Positions 41,661 through 53,041 of a stretch of 64,000 nucleotides of DNA are shown here, piece after piece; the stretch's first letter is position 1; each line of letters opens with the position of its first letter. The translations under genes and the position numbers were made by a program. The stretch lies in assembly GCA_017893485.1 (NCBI GenBank), contig CM030367.1, positions 84,078,853 to 84,142,852 of the forward strand. The letters run 5' to 3'. The notes under the pieces were generated by a model, which did not search any database, was not told the origin of the DNA, and was given only the letters and a program-made list of their open reading frames with translations. The DNA comes from Hemerocallis citrina. Lineage: Eukaryota; Streptophyta; Magnoliopsida; Asparagales; Asphodelaceae.

Positions 41661-42816
41661 CCGAACCAGCCATTCCGACATAGGTTAGAAATTGTAATTT
41701 AGAATATACAAGTTTAGATGTCGATTGATGATGACATTTCACATGGTTTATTATTGTTGATGCTTGAAGTAACATTGAAGTAATGCTTGGGTCAGTAATT
41801 ATATTTAATTGCTGGAAAGAAGAGGGGAAGGAGAGCGAGAGAGAAGAAGAGGTTTAAGTAGAGTAGTAGTAGTAGTAATTTTATTAACTTTTGTCATAAA
41901 AAAGCTTCAGAATGCCTGCCCCTAGCAAAATTTCCCAAATTGAAATAGATATTCAAATTGCTAAAATTAAAAATATATATTCAATTCCTATTAACTAGAT
42001 AATAGGAATTAAAAATAGATATTCAAATTGCTAAGTCGAGAATAATTTTTGAGGCAGCGGACCTCTTTGGTGAAGAATTGTTTGCATGAAAATAATATGA
42101 GTAGTTGATTTGTAAAGAGTAAGTAATCTATTGAATTGTATGAGATAAGCGAAGCCTTTACTTTTAAATTGATATTTCATTGTAGCTTTTGGAATTTGTG
42201 GTTTTGTACTAGATACATATTGGCTGTAACCCTTCTTATGTTTTGATTAGCTATGTTGTTTGATTCTTAAAACCAGTGTAAGGTACAGTATTAATTTCTA
42301 GACTGTTCTTCTTCGGATTTGAATCGTATCAATGTAAATCGCACAATACAATGGGATTGAATTGGATATTATTGTTATTGAAATACCCTAGTAGCTAATT
42401 TTAGTGTCACTAGGTTACGTGTAGCATATAATTTATTACTACCCAACTATGTTTCTGAAATTGAATTTTAGGATTTTGTTCTTAGAAATGATGGATGATG
42501 TATTTTAACAAGCGTACATTGTTTTTTTTTATTGTAATACAAGTGTACATTGTTGATCTTTGGACATCTACTGTAAATCTGTTAAGGTTACCTGCTACTT
42601 TTTTTGCGAGAATTTCACCAATTACTGAAATAGAGAGTGATGATTGCATTCACATCAAAAAAGAAAGAAACTACTTAATTTGAAACAGAAGAATACACAC
42701 TTTTTCAGATAAACACATACAGTTAGGTTTTGAGCTATCTAAAGACATTGTTTGCCAACAATCTTTTCTTAGTTTAGTAGCCTCTGACATCATTGATTGT
42801 TAATGACAACAATCTG
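41661..42816. other. CACTA 3' non-coding region
   Basis: AT-rich DNA after the TNPA remnant with no gene or domain recognised. A duplicated phrase (AATTAAAAATAGATATTCAAATTGCTAA-like) occurs around 41940-42035. Ends at the 9-bp repeat flanking element X. Confidence 0.5.
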
Positions 42817-43084
42817 CCAGTAGTGGATCGAATCCTGCTGGAATTAATTTTTGCTGACTTTCCGGGCCAGATTCCGGCAGGCTCCGGCCACCGGCGGTGC
42901 CAGAAAATGATTGGATTGTGATTCTCTCGTCGAGTACTATTCCGTGGAGTACTCATTTGCCAAAAATAAATTCCGTATGAATGAGAAATGTTGGTCTAAA
43001 GTTGGGTACTAAAAATGTACAAACTTGGAAACTTGGAGAAAATAGATAGTCCCATATCGGAAATGGGAAAAGGTTTTTTTTTAG

Positions 43085-43676
43085 TGTTGCCGCTAAATTT
43101 GGTGTGGGGGCAAACAGATAGTATTTGTGGATTCTTAGGAAAACTGAATAGCAAACCTGTTTCCTGTTCCGTCGGAGTTTGACGCTGACTCCTGCCGTAC
43201 ACCTGCAAAAAGTGCGAGACACCAAGGTTGTTCCCGGCGATGCACCCTCCGACGCTCAAGTCAGTAATCAGGAATGATTATGAGAGCGCAAAAACTGGGA
43301 AAATATTAATTACCTCTTAATGGAGATGGATGGGGGGTATTTATAGGCACCGCTGGAATCAGATTAGGAATATAATCCCTGTGGTTAGATAAGGAATGTA
43401 ATCCCTAATTCCCAGTGAAAGGATAGACATGAATCAGGGCCGTTGATTAGGATTTAATCAGAAACCCTAATCCTATCCTTTCTGGACCGGATTTGCTGCG
43501 GGTTGAGACCCGCACCCAGTTGAGATGGATCCGTTCGCGAGTTAGCGGGTTTTCGAGAAAGAAACCCGTACCCGCTTCAGACCCCTTGGTAGGTGAAATT
43601 ACCGTTTCACCCCTGGGCTTCAAGATTCGTTCCTGATTCGGACGGTTCCGATTTAACCCCATTTTTAACCATATCA
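43085..43676 (-). repeat. 3' LTR of F
   Basis: 592 bp, TG..CA. Co-linear with 55132-55722 with few substitutions. It contains the minus-strand TATAAATA box (43338-43345 region). Confidence 0.93.
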
Positions 43677-43692
43677 CGAGCCCCCCACTCCT
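43677..43692 (-). promoter_or_regulatory. Polypurine tract of F
   Basis: Just upstream of the 3' LTR the minus strand reads AGGAGTGGGGGGCTCG, a purine-rich tract suited to prime plus-strand synthesis. Confidence 0.85.
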
Positions 43693-44201
43693 AAAGACTG
43701 AGTTTGATCAGCCTTTGAGGAGTAGTTTTACTGTTTTTAATGGCTAGTGGAGTTGTATCGGAGTCCAAATGGAGGGTTTTGAATCTTGAAGGAGGTAGTG
43801 AGGTGATTTTTCAAGCTGTTCCTTCTCTAAGCTGTCCTTGAGCTTCTCTGGATATCTGGTGGTTTTTATCTATTTTTTCGGATTATTTATTTAATTTTGC
43901 GATGTGTTAACCAGTCGTTCGGGGGATCTTAACAACACATTTTAGGCAATAATTGTTTGTTCAGGGGCTAAAAAATACTCCCCCAAATTTATAATTATTT
44001 TCTAGAATTTCTAGTTAATTTTCCCGAATTTTAGTAATTTTTTTGCAATTTTTAAATAAATAAAACGATTAAAATAAATAAAAACTAATTTTTAATATCT
44101 ATTTATGGCGTGGCGCGATATGGGCACTCTATCAACGTCGAGCGCGATTTTCTGGGCGATCGGATGATCCGCATTCCTCGGTAGATAGTTTCTTCGTATA
44201 C

Positions 44202-45290
44202 GAGGGTCGGTTCCTCGTCCCCTCGGTTCGGCAGCTCGGCACCTAGCTCGGAATCAGCCGAACTACGTGGCGTGATCCTGAGCGTCCATCTCAGCGCGGA
44301 TCCCCAAAAAGCGCTATCTTGTCGTTTAGCGAACGTGGCAAGATCTGGGCTGTCCATCACGACGAGCGCATTTTTTGACAAGATCCAACGGCTGACAAGG
44401 GTCGGCAGATTTTTTCTCCATATATGAGGGTCGGTTCCTCGTCCCCTCGGCTCGGCAGCTCGGCACCTAGCTCGCAATCAGCCGAACTACGTGGCGTGAT
44501 CCTGAGCATCCATCTCAGCGTGGATCCCCCAAAAACGCTATCTTGTCGTTTAGTAAACGTGGCAAGAGCTAAGCCGTCCATCACGTTGAGCACGTTTTTT
44601 GACAGGATCCAACGGCTGAGGAGGGTCGGCAGATTTTTTCTCCATGTATGAGGGTCGGTTCCTCGTCCCCTCGGTTCGGCAGCTCGGCGCCTAGCTCGGA
44701 ATCAGTCGAACTACGTGGCGTGATCCTGAGCGTCCGTCTCAGCGCGGATCCCCAAAAAACGCTATCTTGTCGTTTAGTGAACATGGCAAGATCTGAGCCG
44801 TCCATCACGTCGAGCACGTTTTTTGACAAGATCCAACGGCTGAGGAGGGTCGGCGGATTTTTTCTCCATATACAAGGGTCGGTTCCTCGTCCCCTCGGTT
44901 CGGAGGCTTGGTGCTGTTAGCCGAGGTATGGAGTTAGACGTTTTGAAGCGTTCCGGCTTTGAAGCGCTGTCACCCTCCTACTCAGTAGCTCGGTGGCTTT
45001 GCCAAGCTGTTCGGTAGCTCGGCTAGGCGAACCGGTGGCCAGCAGCTCGGAAGGTACACGTGGCCAGATCTGGAACGTCCATCATTGCGTGAATCATGAG
45101 GACGGGGTTCAGATCACGAGAAAACGTTATTTTGTCATTTTGTGAGCGTGGCGTAATCTGAACCGTCCATCGAGTATTGACACGAATTTTGGAGCGATCG
45201 GACGGTGATTCCTCCTCGGTAGATTTTTTCTCCATATATGAGGGTCGGTTCTTCGTTCCCTCGGTTCGGAGGCTCGGTGCTGTTATCCGA
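44202..45290. repeat. Tandem array of a roughly 225-bp unit upstream of the antisense gene of F
   Basis: AGGGTCGGTTCCTCGT recurs at about 44203, 44427, 44651 and 44874 and, after a diverged unit, at 45240. Each unit carries TTCGG(C)AGCTCGG, GCTATCTTGTCGTTTAG and a (G)ATCCAACGGCTGA..TTTTTTCTCCATAT stretch. Short open frames across the units are by-products. A related copy lies on the other side of the antisense gene (48180-48410). Confidence 0.9.
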
Positions 45291-45726
45291 GGTATGGAGT
45301 TTGACGTTTGGAAGTGGACTCAGTAGCTCGGTTGCTCGGCCAAGCTGTTCGGTAGCTTGGCTAGGCACTCCGGTGGCCGGGTCGTGGACTTAAGCGATTT
45401 GAGGAGTCTTTGTTTTGAAACGTCGCAACTCTCCGCTTTGGCATTTTGGTTTCTTAGTGGGCTTTTAAATTCCCAAGGAAGCCCAAACGTCGCACTGGGG
45501 TTATAAGTTCTCACTCCCCCACCCCCAAGCTCATTTCTCACTTTTTACTCCAAGCTTTCACTTTTACTCTCTGCGTTCTCTGCTAGCGGTGATTTTTGCT
45601 CCAAGGCGGTTGCGTTAGCTGTCGCGTGGGCCAGGCGATTTCCGGCGAACTAACTCCGACCGTGAACGTCACTTCAAGGGCACGTCACATCAAGGTCAGT
45701 TTACTTACCTTAGACTTTTTCTAGAG

Positions 45727-47885
45727 ATGTCAAGGGTGGACTCGGGGAGTGAGGCCTCGTCCTCGGGCGATAGTGGTGCCGATGAGAGGAGGAAAATGGA
45801 GATCCGAAGGAAGGGGAAGCAGGTGGCAGAGCCGTCCGTGGCCGAGGCGAGGAAGAAGAAGAAGAAGAGGGTAGTGGCCCAATCTCCTGTAGTCGAGGAG
45901 ATTGTGGAGACCCCGAGGCAAGCCCCTAAGTCGGGCCGGTACCCTTGTGTACTGTCCGGGCATGCTCGGGTCAGGTACTACGAGGGCGACCTCATAAAGA
46001 AGGCGATCATAAGTCAGTCGGAAGTTTACGAGGAGAACAACCTGGTTCTGACCACTGAGGCGGACGAGATTGGATCGGTGCTATCCGAGAAGGACCTGCT
46101 CCGGATCAGAAAAGGGTTCGCCATCCCTCCGGAGTACAAGCTGATTCTCCCCGGCCCTAGGATACGAGCGAACTCCAAACTGTCATCGTCGGATATGTGT
46201 ATGTTCGACTACGACTCGCTGAACACCGGATTGCGCTTTCCCCTGCACCCCTTCATTCTTCAGGTCCTCGGGTGGTATTGCCTTGTGCCGACTCAATTCA
46301 TGCCGAACACCTGGCGCCATGTGAATGCCTTCTTGCTGCAGTGCCGTAACGCCGAGGTCGAGCCGGACCTGACGATCTTCCGGAGCATGTATCGGGTTCA
46401 CCGGATGCACAAGACCGAGCATCGCTACTACCTGGCGCCGAGGAAAGGCGTTCGGATTATAGAGAACCCGGACTTGATCAAAGGTTGGAAGGAGAAGTTC
46501 TTCTTGTTGAGGGAGCCCTCGATGCTGAAGGTTCCGACTCAGTGGAAAGTAGAGGTGCCAAAGTTCGCGAGGGCCGACCCGGTACTGACTGCGGCCGAGG
46601 AGGAAGTGGTGGGGAAGATCATGGCCCTCCCGATGTTGAGCTGGAGGGAGATGACCGAGGAGGTGCTACACGGGTCAGGCCTTAGTCCGATCGACCCGAG
46701 TACGCTCCTGACATCTCGCAACATATTTTTTTTCTAAGTTTTTAGCTCGTTTCACTAACTTGCCATTTGTTTGTTGTTTCGGACAGAAGCACCGAAGATG
46801 GACTTTTTGGCGATGATGAACGAGCGGGGCAAAGTTGCCGATGGAAGGAAGAGGAAGAGGCCGAGCACGACTGCTTCGTCAGGTCGGCCCCCCAAGGTTG
46901 CTTCGGCAGTTACTCCGCCTCCCCCCGTTGTTGAGGTCCCCTCGCCAACGGTGGTCGTTGTCGCCGACCCCTCGGCTCCTACTGCATCTACCACGGCCGG
47001 TGAGGCCTTCGATGTTTCGGCGGCGCAGTCGCTTCAGGCTCCGCTGCTGACCCCTCAGGCCGAGGTGATCTTGACCGAGCAGCATAAGCAACTGTTCGTC
47101 CCGGAATGGCGAGTCAAGAAACACGACGGCTTCCTCAAAAATTCGCAGATGTCCATGCAAGTCGTCAAACACTTGTTCATGCTCCAGACAATGCGGCAGC
47201 TCGGCGTTGTGCTGAACTGTTTAAGCGGTTTCGCGAGGCTCGCCTCGAGGGTGAGATCGAGCTGATCCGGAGAGTGTCGCTCAACGTAGAGAAGAAGAAC
47301 AGCGAGCTGCTGGCCGAGGTGCACCACCTACGGATAGTCGAGGAGGAACTCTCGACGAAGGAGGAAGAGTTAGCCTCGGTGCGTGCCGAGCGAGACGAGC
47401 TCGCGAAGAAGGTCGAGCAGCTACAGAGGGTCACGGTCGACAAGAGCATCGAGGTGACTAACTTGCGTCGCATTATATCCGATAGTGCCGAGTACCCCGG
47501 TTCGGCGAAACTTCCTCGATTCAAGATAATGGTTAAGGACGACACTCTGAAAGACAGGATCGTTGAGCTCGAGGAGGAGGTGGCTCGTCTGAAGCCTCAG
47601 CCCGTGAGGACTAATGTCCGCAGAACCTCGTGCACTCGCGAGGAGAGGGAGCGAGGAATATCCTTTTACGAGCTCGCGACTCGTCCTCCCGTCATTGGTC
47701 GGACTGCAGCCGATGCACAGAGCGGTGTAGCTGTCAGCTCGATCGGAGCCTCGGTCGGAGCCACCGTTAGGGTTAGTGAGGAAGAGGCATCCCAGTTTGT
47801 CGGCCTAGAGATGAGCTCGGAGGTGAAGAGACGAAATCCCCAAGTTTCTCTGAATCGGAATGTCCCTATTCCGAAGAGGCGCTGA
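45727..47885 (+). pseudogene. Antisense extra gene of F (gypsy-type putative transposase-like domain, coiled coil)
   Basis: Exon 1 (45727-46737) encodes a basic N-terminus (RKGKQ, KKKKKR), then a region resembling PF04195, the putative gypsy-type transposon domain (LRFPLHPFILQVLGWYCLVPTQFMPNTWRHVNAFLLQC, about residues 167-205). A splice acceptor TTTCGGACAG at 46786 precedes APKMDFLAMMNERGK; the donor is not resolved. The last part has a long coiled coil (NSELLAEVHHLRIVEEEL...VEQLQ) and ends at 47885. A one-base slip near 47180 separates the two frames. The gene runs opposite to gag-pol, between pol and the 3' LTR, as in other Tat-type elements (Grande gene 23 and similar). Its role is unknown; a nuclear DNA-binding function is only a guess. 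Confidence 0.78.
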
Positions 47886-48179
47886 ACAAGTTGTATCGAG
47901 CTTTTGACTTGCATCGTTCTCTTCGTTGTAATAACATGCCTTGTAAATTTATCAAGTTGTTTTTTCGCTGTAACTTCTTCCCTTGTAAATTTTTCAAGTT
48001 GTTTAAATAAAATCGAAGTTGCTTTGCCCATTGTTGTGCCGTAGTTGCCTTATTCTTGAAACGAACTGTAAGGACCCATAGTTAGCTACCTCGAGTGTTT
48101 AAGCTGTAGAACTTCAGTTTTTCGCTCGGAATATACCGAGGCAACTTTGCACTTTGGTGGTGCGATAGCTCGGATTTTA

Positions 48180-48410
48180 GACTCAGTCCTCGTGGCTCAA
48201 TCTGGACGGTCGATCACGATCGTGGCACGCATCACGAGGTGGGAGCACGAGTTCCCAGAAAACACTATCTTGTCGTTTTGTGGATACGTGGCACGATCTG
48301 ATCAGTTCATTACGTTCTAGTATGCATTTTGAGAAGATCTAACGGTGAAATTGGTTCGGCGGAATTTTTCTCCATATGTGGGGGTCGGTTCCTCGTCCGT
48401 TCGGCTCGGG
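48180..48410. repeat. Diverged copy of the 225-bp unit downstream of the antisense gene
   Basis: Contains ACACTATCTTGTCGTTTTGTGG, CTAACGGTGAAATTG, TTTTTCTCCATATGTGGGGG and TCGGTTCCTCGTCCG in the same order as the 44202-45290 array. The rest of 47886-48460 is AT-rich with no gene. Confidence 0.75.
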
Positions 48411-48459
48411 GTATTGTGTGAGCACAGTCGAGCCGAACATTAGACTCCGAACCACCGTT

Positions 48460-49150
48460 AGGGTTGCTTCAACGGTTGTGGGAGCAGTTTCGAATGGCGA
48501 CCTACTTCTAGCTCGCTTGAGAGCGAACTTGCAAAGTAGAATCGAGCCAAGTGTTGGACTCTGAACCATCGGTAGGGTCGTTCAACAGTTGTGGGAGCAG
48601 TTCCAAATGGCGACCTACTTCTAGCTCGCTTGAGAGCGAACTTGCGAAGTAGAATCGAGCCAAGTGTTGGACTCCGAACCATCGGTAGGGTCGTTTAACG
48701 GTTGTAGGAGCAGTTCCGAATGGCGACCTACTTCTAGCTCGCTTGAGAGCGAACTTGCGAAGTAGAATCGAGCCAAGTGTTGGACTCCGAACCATCGGTA
48801 GGGTCGTTCAACGGTTGTAGGAGCAGTTCCGAATGGCGACCTACTTCTAGCTCGCTTGAGAGCGAACTTGCGAAGTAGAATCGAGCCAAGTGTTGGACTC
48901 CGAACCATCGGTAGGGTCGTTCAACGGTTGTAGGAGCAGTTCCGAATGGCGACCTACTTCTAGCTCACTTGAGAGCGAACTTGCGAAGTAGAATCGAGCC
49001 AAGTGTTGGACTCCGAACCATCGGTAGGGTCGTTCAACGGTTGTGGGAGCAGTTCCGAATGGCGACCTACTTCTAGCTCGCTTGAGAGCGAACTTGTAAA
49101 GTAGAATCGAGCCAAGTGTTGGACTCCGAACCATCGGTAGAGTGAAGAGT
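48460..49150. repeat. 113-bp tandem array, six copies, between antisense gene and pol of F
   Basis: GGCGACCTACTTCTAGCTCG starts at 48496, 48609, 48722, 48835, 48948 and 49061, exactly 113 bp apart. Each unit holds a perfect short palindrome (CGCTTGAGAGCG-like) and GTAGAATCGAGCCAAGTGTTGG. Copies differ by only a few bases. Tandem arrays in this 3' region are known in Tat/Ogre elements and can seed satellite DNA. Confidence 0.96.
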
Positions 49151-49319
49151 AAAGGCAGAGAGATGTATACAATTTTTACAAGTAAAATATGAAAACGACT
49201 TTCTTTATTGATGACTAATGGTCGGCTGCTTCTAAAGTTGCGAGCCGTTATTACAAGAGAGAAATAAAGGAAAAACATTACAAGTAATAGGAGAGGAACG
49301 GTTCGACATCCCAAAATAC

Positions 49320-52300
49320 TTAGAGAGGCGTTGGTGCTCTCTCTTGGTATTTTAGAAGATGGTCGGCATTCCAGGTCCTGGGGATTTCTCTGTCTTCGAG
49401 ATCTTCTAGTCTGTATGTCCCGGGCCGAACTTCTTTGGCGATCTTATAGGGTCCCTCCCAATTTGGAGCCAGTTTGCTCTTCTGGCCGGGGAAAGAGATG
49501 GCTAACTTTCTGAGGACCAGGTCCCCTTCTTTGAGGTCGGTAGGGCAGACTCTTTTGTTGTATGCCAACTCGATCCTTCTTCGGTAGCTTTGTTACGAAT
49601 GGCAGCTCTTTCTCGGATCTCATCGATCAGGTCTAGATTTGCTCGGAGCTCTCTGGCATTCTGCTCTTCTTCATAAGCCATTAGACGTGGCGAGGGTATA
49701 CCAACTTCTAGGGGGATCATAGCTTCGGACCCATAGGTGAGATTGAACGGAGACTCTCCTGTGGGGGTCCGTTTTGTGGTGCGGTAGTTCCACAGCACGT
49801 TGGGAAGTTGATCGACCCATAAGTCTTTGGAACATTTATCCAACCTCTTCTTAATGCTGGAGAGGATCTGTCGGTTAGCATTCTCGACTTGGCCATTCGA
49901 CTGGGGATGGAAAACGGAGGAAAATCGGTGCTGGATGGCGAGGTCTTCACATAGAGATCGGAAGGCAGCCCCGGTAAACTGGGTTCCATTGTCTGTTATG
50001 AGAACCCGAGGGACGCCGAATCGGCAGATCACGCTCTTCCAAAAGAACTGAACTACCTTGTTCTCGGTGATCGTGGCCAAGGGCTCGGCCTCTATCCATT
50101 TTGAGAAGTAGTCGATTGCCACGACTAAGAATTTGAACTGACCGAGAGCCGGTGAAAATGACCCTAGTAAATCCATCCCCCACATTGCGAAAGGGATTGG
50201 ACTTGATAGGGAAGTTAGTGGAGCTTGTGGGAGGCGTCAAATGTCGGAGTACTTCTGACAAGAGCTGCATTACCGAACGTGTCGTTCGGCGTCTCGTAGG
50301 AGAGTGGGCCAGAAATATCTGTAATTCAACACTTTGCGGGCTAGAGATCTGGACCCCGAATGTGCCCCGCCAATGCCCTCATGAAGTTCTTGCAGGGCGT
50401 AGTCGGCCTGCCTGGGGGAGAGGCATCTCAGGTACGGCCTGCCGTCTACCTATGTGAAGGAGCATTTATATAGGATGCCTCCGATCAGTGTGTAACGCTC
50501 GGCTCGGGTTCTCACTCTTCGAGCTTCCTTAGGATCCTCGGGGAGGAGCCCGTGCCTTAAGAATTCGACGAGGGGTTTCATCCAGTTATCTTCAAGCAGA
50601 ACAGGCAGCGACTCCATAGAGTCGGAAGTTTCGTCCTCTATACTTGGCTTCAGTAGGACCTCTATCAAGACGATCTGCTCGAGACCTTGGAGGGAGAAAG
50701 AGGCTAACTTGAAGAGGGCATCGGCCTGAGCATTTTCTTCTCGGGGTATTCGTTGGAAGAGGGCTTCTTCAAACAGTGCCATGAGGCTCCTGACCTTGGC
50801 TAAGTATTTAACCATCCGGTCATCACGTGCCTCATATTCGCCGAGGACCTGATTTACGACTAGCTGAGAGTCGCTAAAGATCCGGAGGCGTTGCGCCCCT
50901 GCATTGCGAGCCATCCCAAGGCCGGCTATGAGTGCCTCGTATTCTACTTCGTTGTTCGAGGCCTTGAAGTTGATACGGAGGGAGTATTGGAAGATGAAGT
51001 CATCTGGGCCTGCCAGAATGACCCCGGCTCCGGTTCCCTCATTGCAGGAGGATCCATCCACATAAACCGACCAGACAGGTGGTCCCTTCATTGCTTGGCT
51101 GAACTCGGGGATGGTAGTTTCAACTATGAATTCTGCTAAGGCCTGAGCCTTGATCGCGGTCCGAGGCTGATAAGTTATATCATGCTGGCTCAGCTCGATA
51201 GACCACTTCATAAGACGACCGAAGGTCTCCGGCTTGTGGAGCACTTGCTTCAGCGGTTGGTCGGTAAGAACGACCACCGAATGGGACTGAAAATACGGGC
51301 GAAGCTTTCTCGCGGCCATTACCAGGGCATAAGCCATCTTTTCTATCTTCGGGTAGCGGAGCTCAGAGTCCCGAAGTACTTTGCTTACATAGTAGATGGG
51401 CTTTGGAGCCCGGTCTTCTTCCCTCACTAAAACGGCGTTGAGGGTTTGCTCGGAGGCTGCCAGGTAGAGGTAAAGGGGTTCACCAGGAATGGGTTTGCTG
51501 AGGAGAGGAGGGTTGACGAGGTAAGCCTTGAGCTGTTCGAACGATTCCTACTGTTGCTGTCCCCATTCGAAACCTTTAGCCCCCCTGAGGGCCTTGAAGA
51601 AGGGGAGGCACTTTTCCCCGGACTTCGAGAGAAAATGCCCTATGGCGGCTAGGCGGCCCGTTAGCCTCTGAACTTCCTTAACATTCTTGGGAGGGGCCAT
51701 GTCTAATATGGCCTTGATTTTCTCTGGGTTAGCTTCAATTCCTCGTTGGCTGACCATGAAGCCGAGGAACTTTCCTGACGAGACTCCGAATGCACACTTG
51801 TTCGGATTGAGTCTCATGTTGTGTTTTCTCAAAACATCAAACGCCTCCTGTAGGTCAGTCACATGATCGGTTCCTCGGATGCTTTTACAAGCATGTCGTC
51901 AACATACACCTCCATATTCCGGCCGATTTGCGCTTGGAAAACCTTGTTGACGAGGCATTGATATGTTGCGCCTGCATTCTTCAAACCGAAGGGCATAACC
52001 CTGTAGCAGTAGAGGCCCTGGTCGATCACGAATGAGGTCTTCGGGATGTCCGGGGGGGAACATCCGGATCTGGTTGTAGCCTGAGAAGGCGTCCATGAAG
52101 CTGATGAGTTCATGACCCGAAGTGGCATCAATCAGAGTGTCAATACTCGGAAGAGGGAAGGGATCCTTGGGGCAAGCCTTGTTGAGATCGATAAAATCGA
52201 TACAAATCCTCCAAGTCCCATTGGACTTTTTCACCATTACTACATTCGACAACCACTCGGGATAGTTCACCTCTTGTATGAACCAGGCCTTCAAGAGCTT

Positions 52301-53041
52301 GTCCACCTCCTCTTTTATAGCTAGCTGGCGCTCAGGGGCGAACTTGCGCCTCTTCTGTTGAACCAGTTTGGACCCTGGAACAACGCTGAGGTGGTGGACC
52401 AAGAGCTCTTCGGAAATTCCGGGCATGTCTGCAGCTGACCAAGCAAAGAGATCTCGGTTCCTTCCGATGCACTGGACTATGTCTGAGCATAGGGCGCATG
52501 GGAGGGTCTTGCTAACAAAGAACTTTCGGGTTGGATCCTGCTCAGAGAAGAGCACTTCCTCCAATTCATCCACTGGCTCGGACGTCGGTCGGGCAGCATC
52601 TTGGAGGATTTCCAGAGTTTCTAGGGAGAGGACCGGACCGAGGGTAGAGGTCATGTAGCACTTGCGGGCCGTTTCCTGATTGCCTTTTACCTCCCCTACT
52701 CCTGCCCGGGTGGGGAACTTCATTTTGAGGTGATAGGCGGAAGGGACGGCTTCAAGGGCGGCTAGGCCGGGCCGACCCAGAATGACGTTGTAGGCTGCAG
52801 GAACATCTACGACCATGAAGTCCATTGGCTCCGTTTGGGTAGTAGGAGTTTTGCCAGCGGTTACATCGAGGGTGATCACCCCTTCAATAGTCATTGGCAC
52901 TCCCGTGAACCCATGGAGCGTGTAGCCGGCGGGCTTGAGTCTGTCTCGGGATAGCTTGAGGCCTTTAAAAGCAGCGAGGAAGAGGATGTTGACGGAGCTG
53001 CCATTGTCCACTAAGATCTTCTCCACTTTGAAGTTCGCCAT
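49320..53041 (-). pseudogene. pol of F: protease, RT, two RNase H-like domains, integrase
   Basis: Reading leftward: protease (VDNGSSVNILF, with MVVDVPAAYNVILGRPGL) at 53041-52760; RT with YPEWLSNVVMVKKSNGTWRICIDF, DLNKACPKDPFPLPSID and DAFSGYNQI; then a frame change near 52050 and MPFGLKNAGATYQ and an intact YVDDMLVK (about 51900). The first RNase H-like region (EPLYLYLAASEQ...) lacks the usual acidic residues; the second (VYVDGSSCNEGTGAGV, NNEVEYEALIAGL, SDSQLVVNQ, ADALFKLAS) looks complete. Integrase has MDLLG, ITDNGTQF and HPQSNGQVENANR (50185-49800), then a frameshift near 49570 and GPYKIAKEVRPGTYRLEDLE to 49320. Stops at 50450, near 50283 and 50239 and three or more frameshifts inactivate it. 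Confidence 0.9.

Noticed and set aside
44103..45541. Several short frames of similar sequence on both strands
   Set aside because: By-products of the 225-bp tandem units.
48339..49314. Repeated similar short proteins, or a CRISPR-like array
   Set aside because: The 113-bp units are direct tandem copies without unique spacers; frames follow the period. It is a retrotransposon 3' array.
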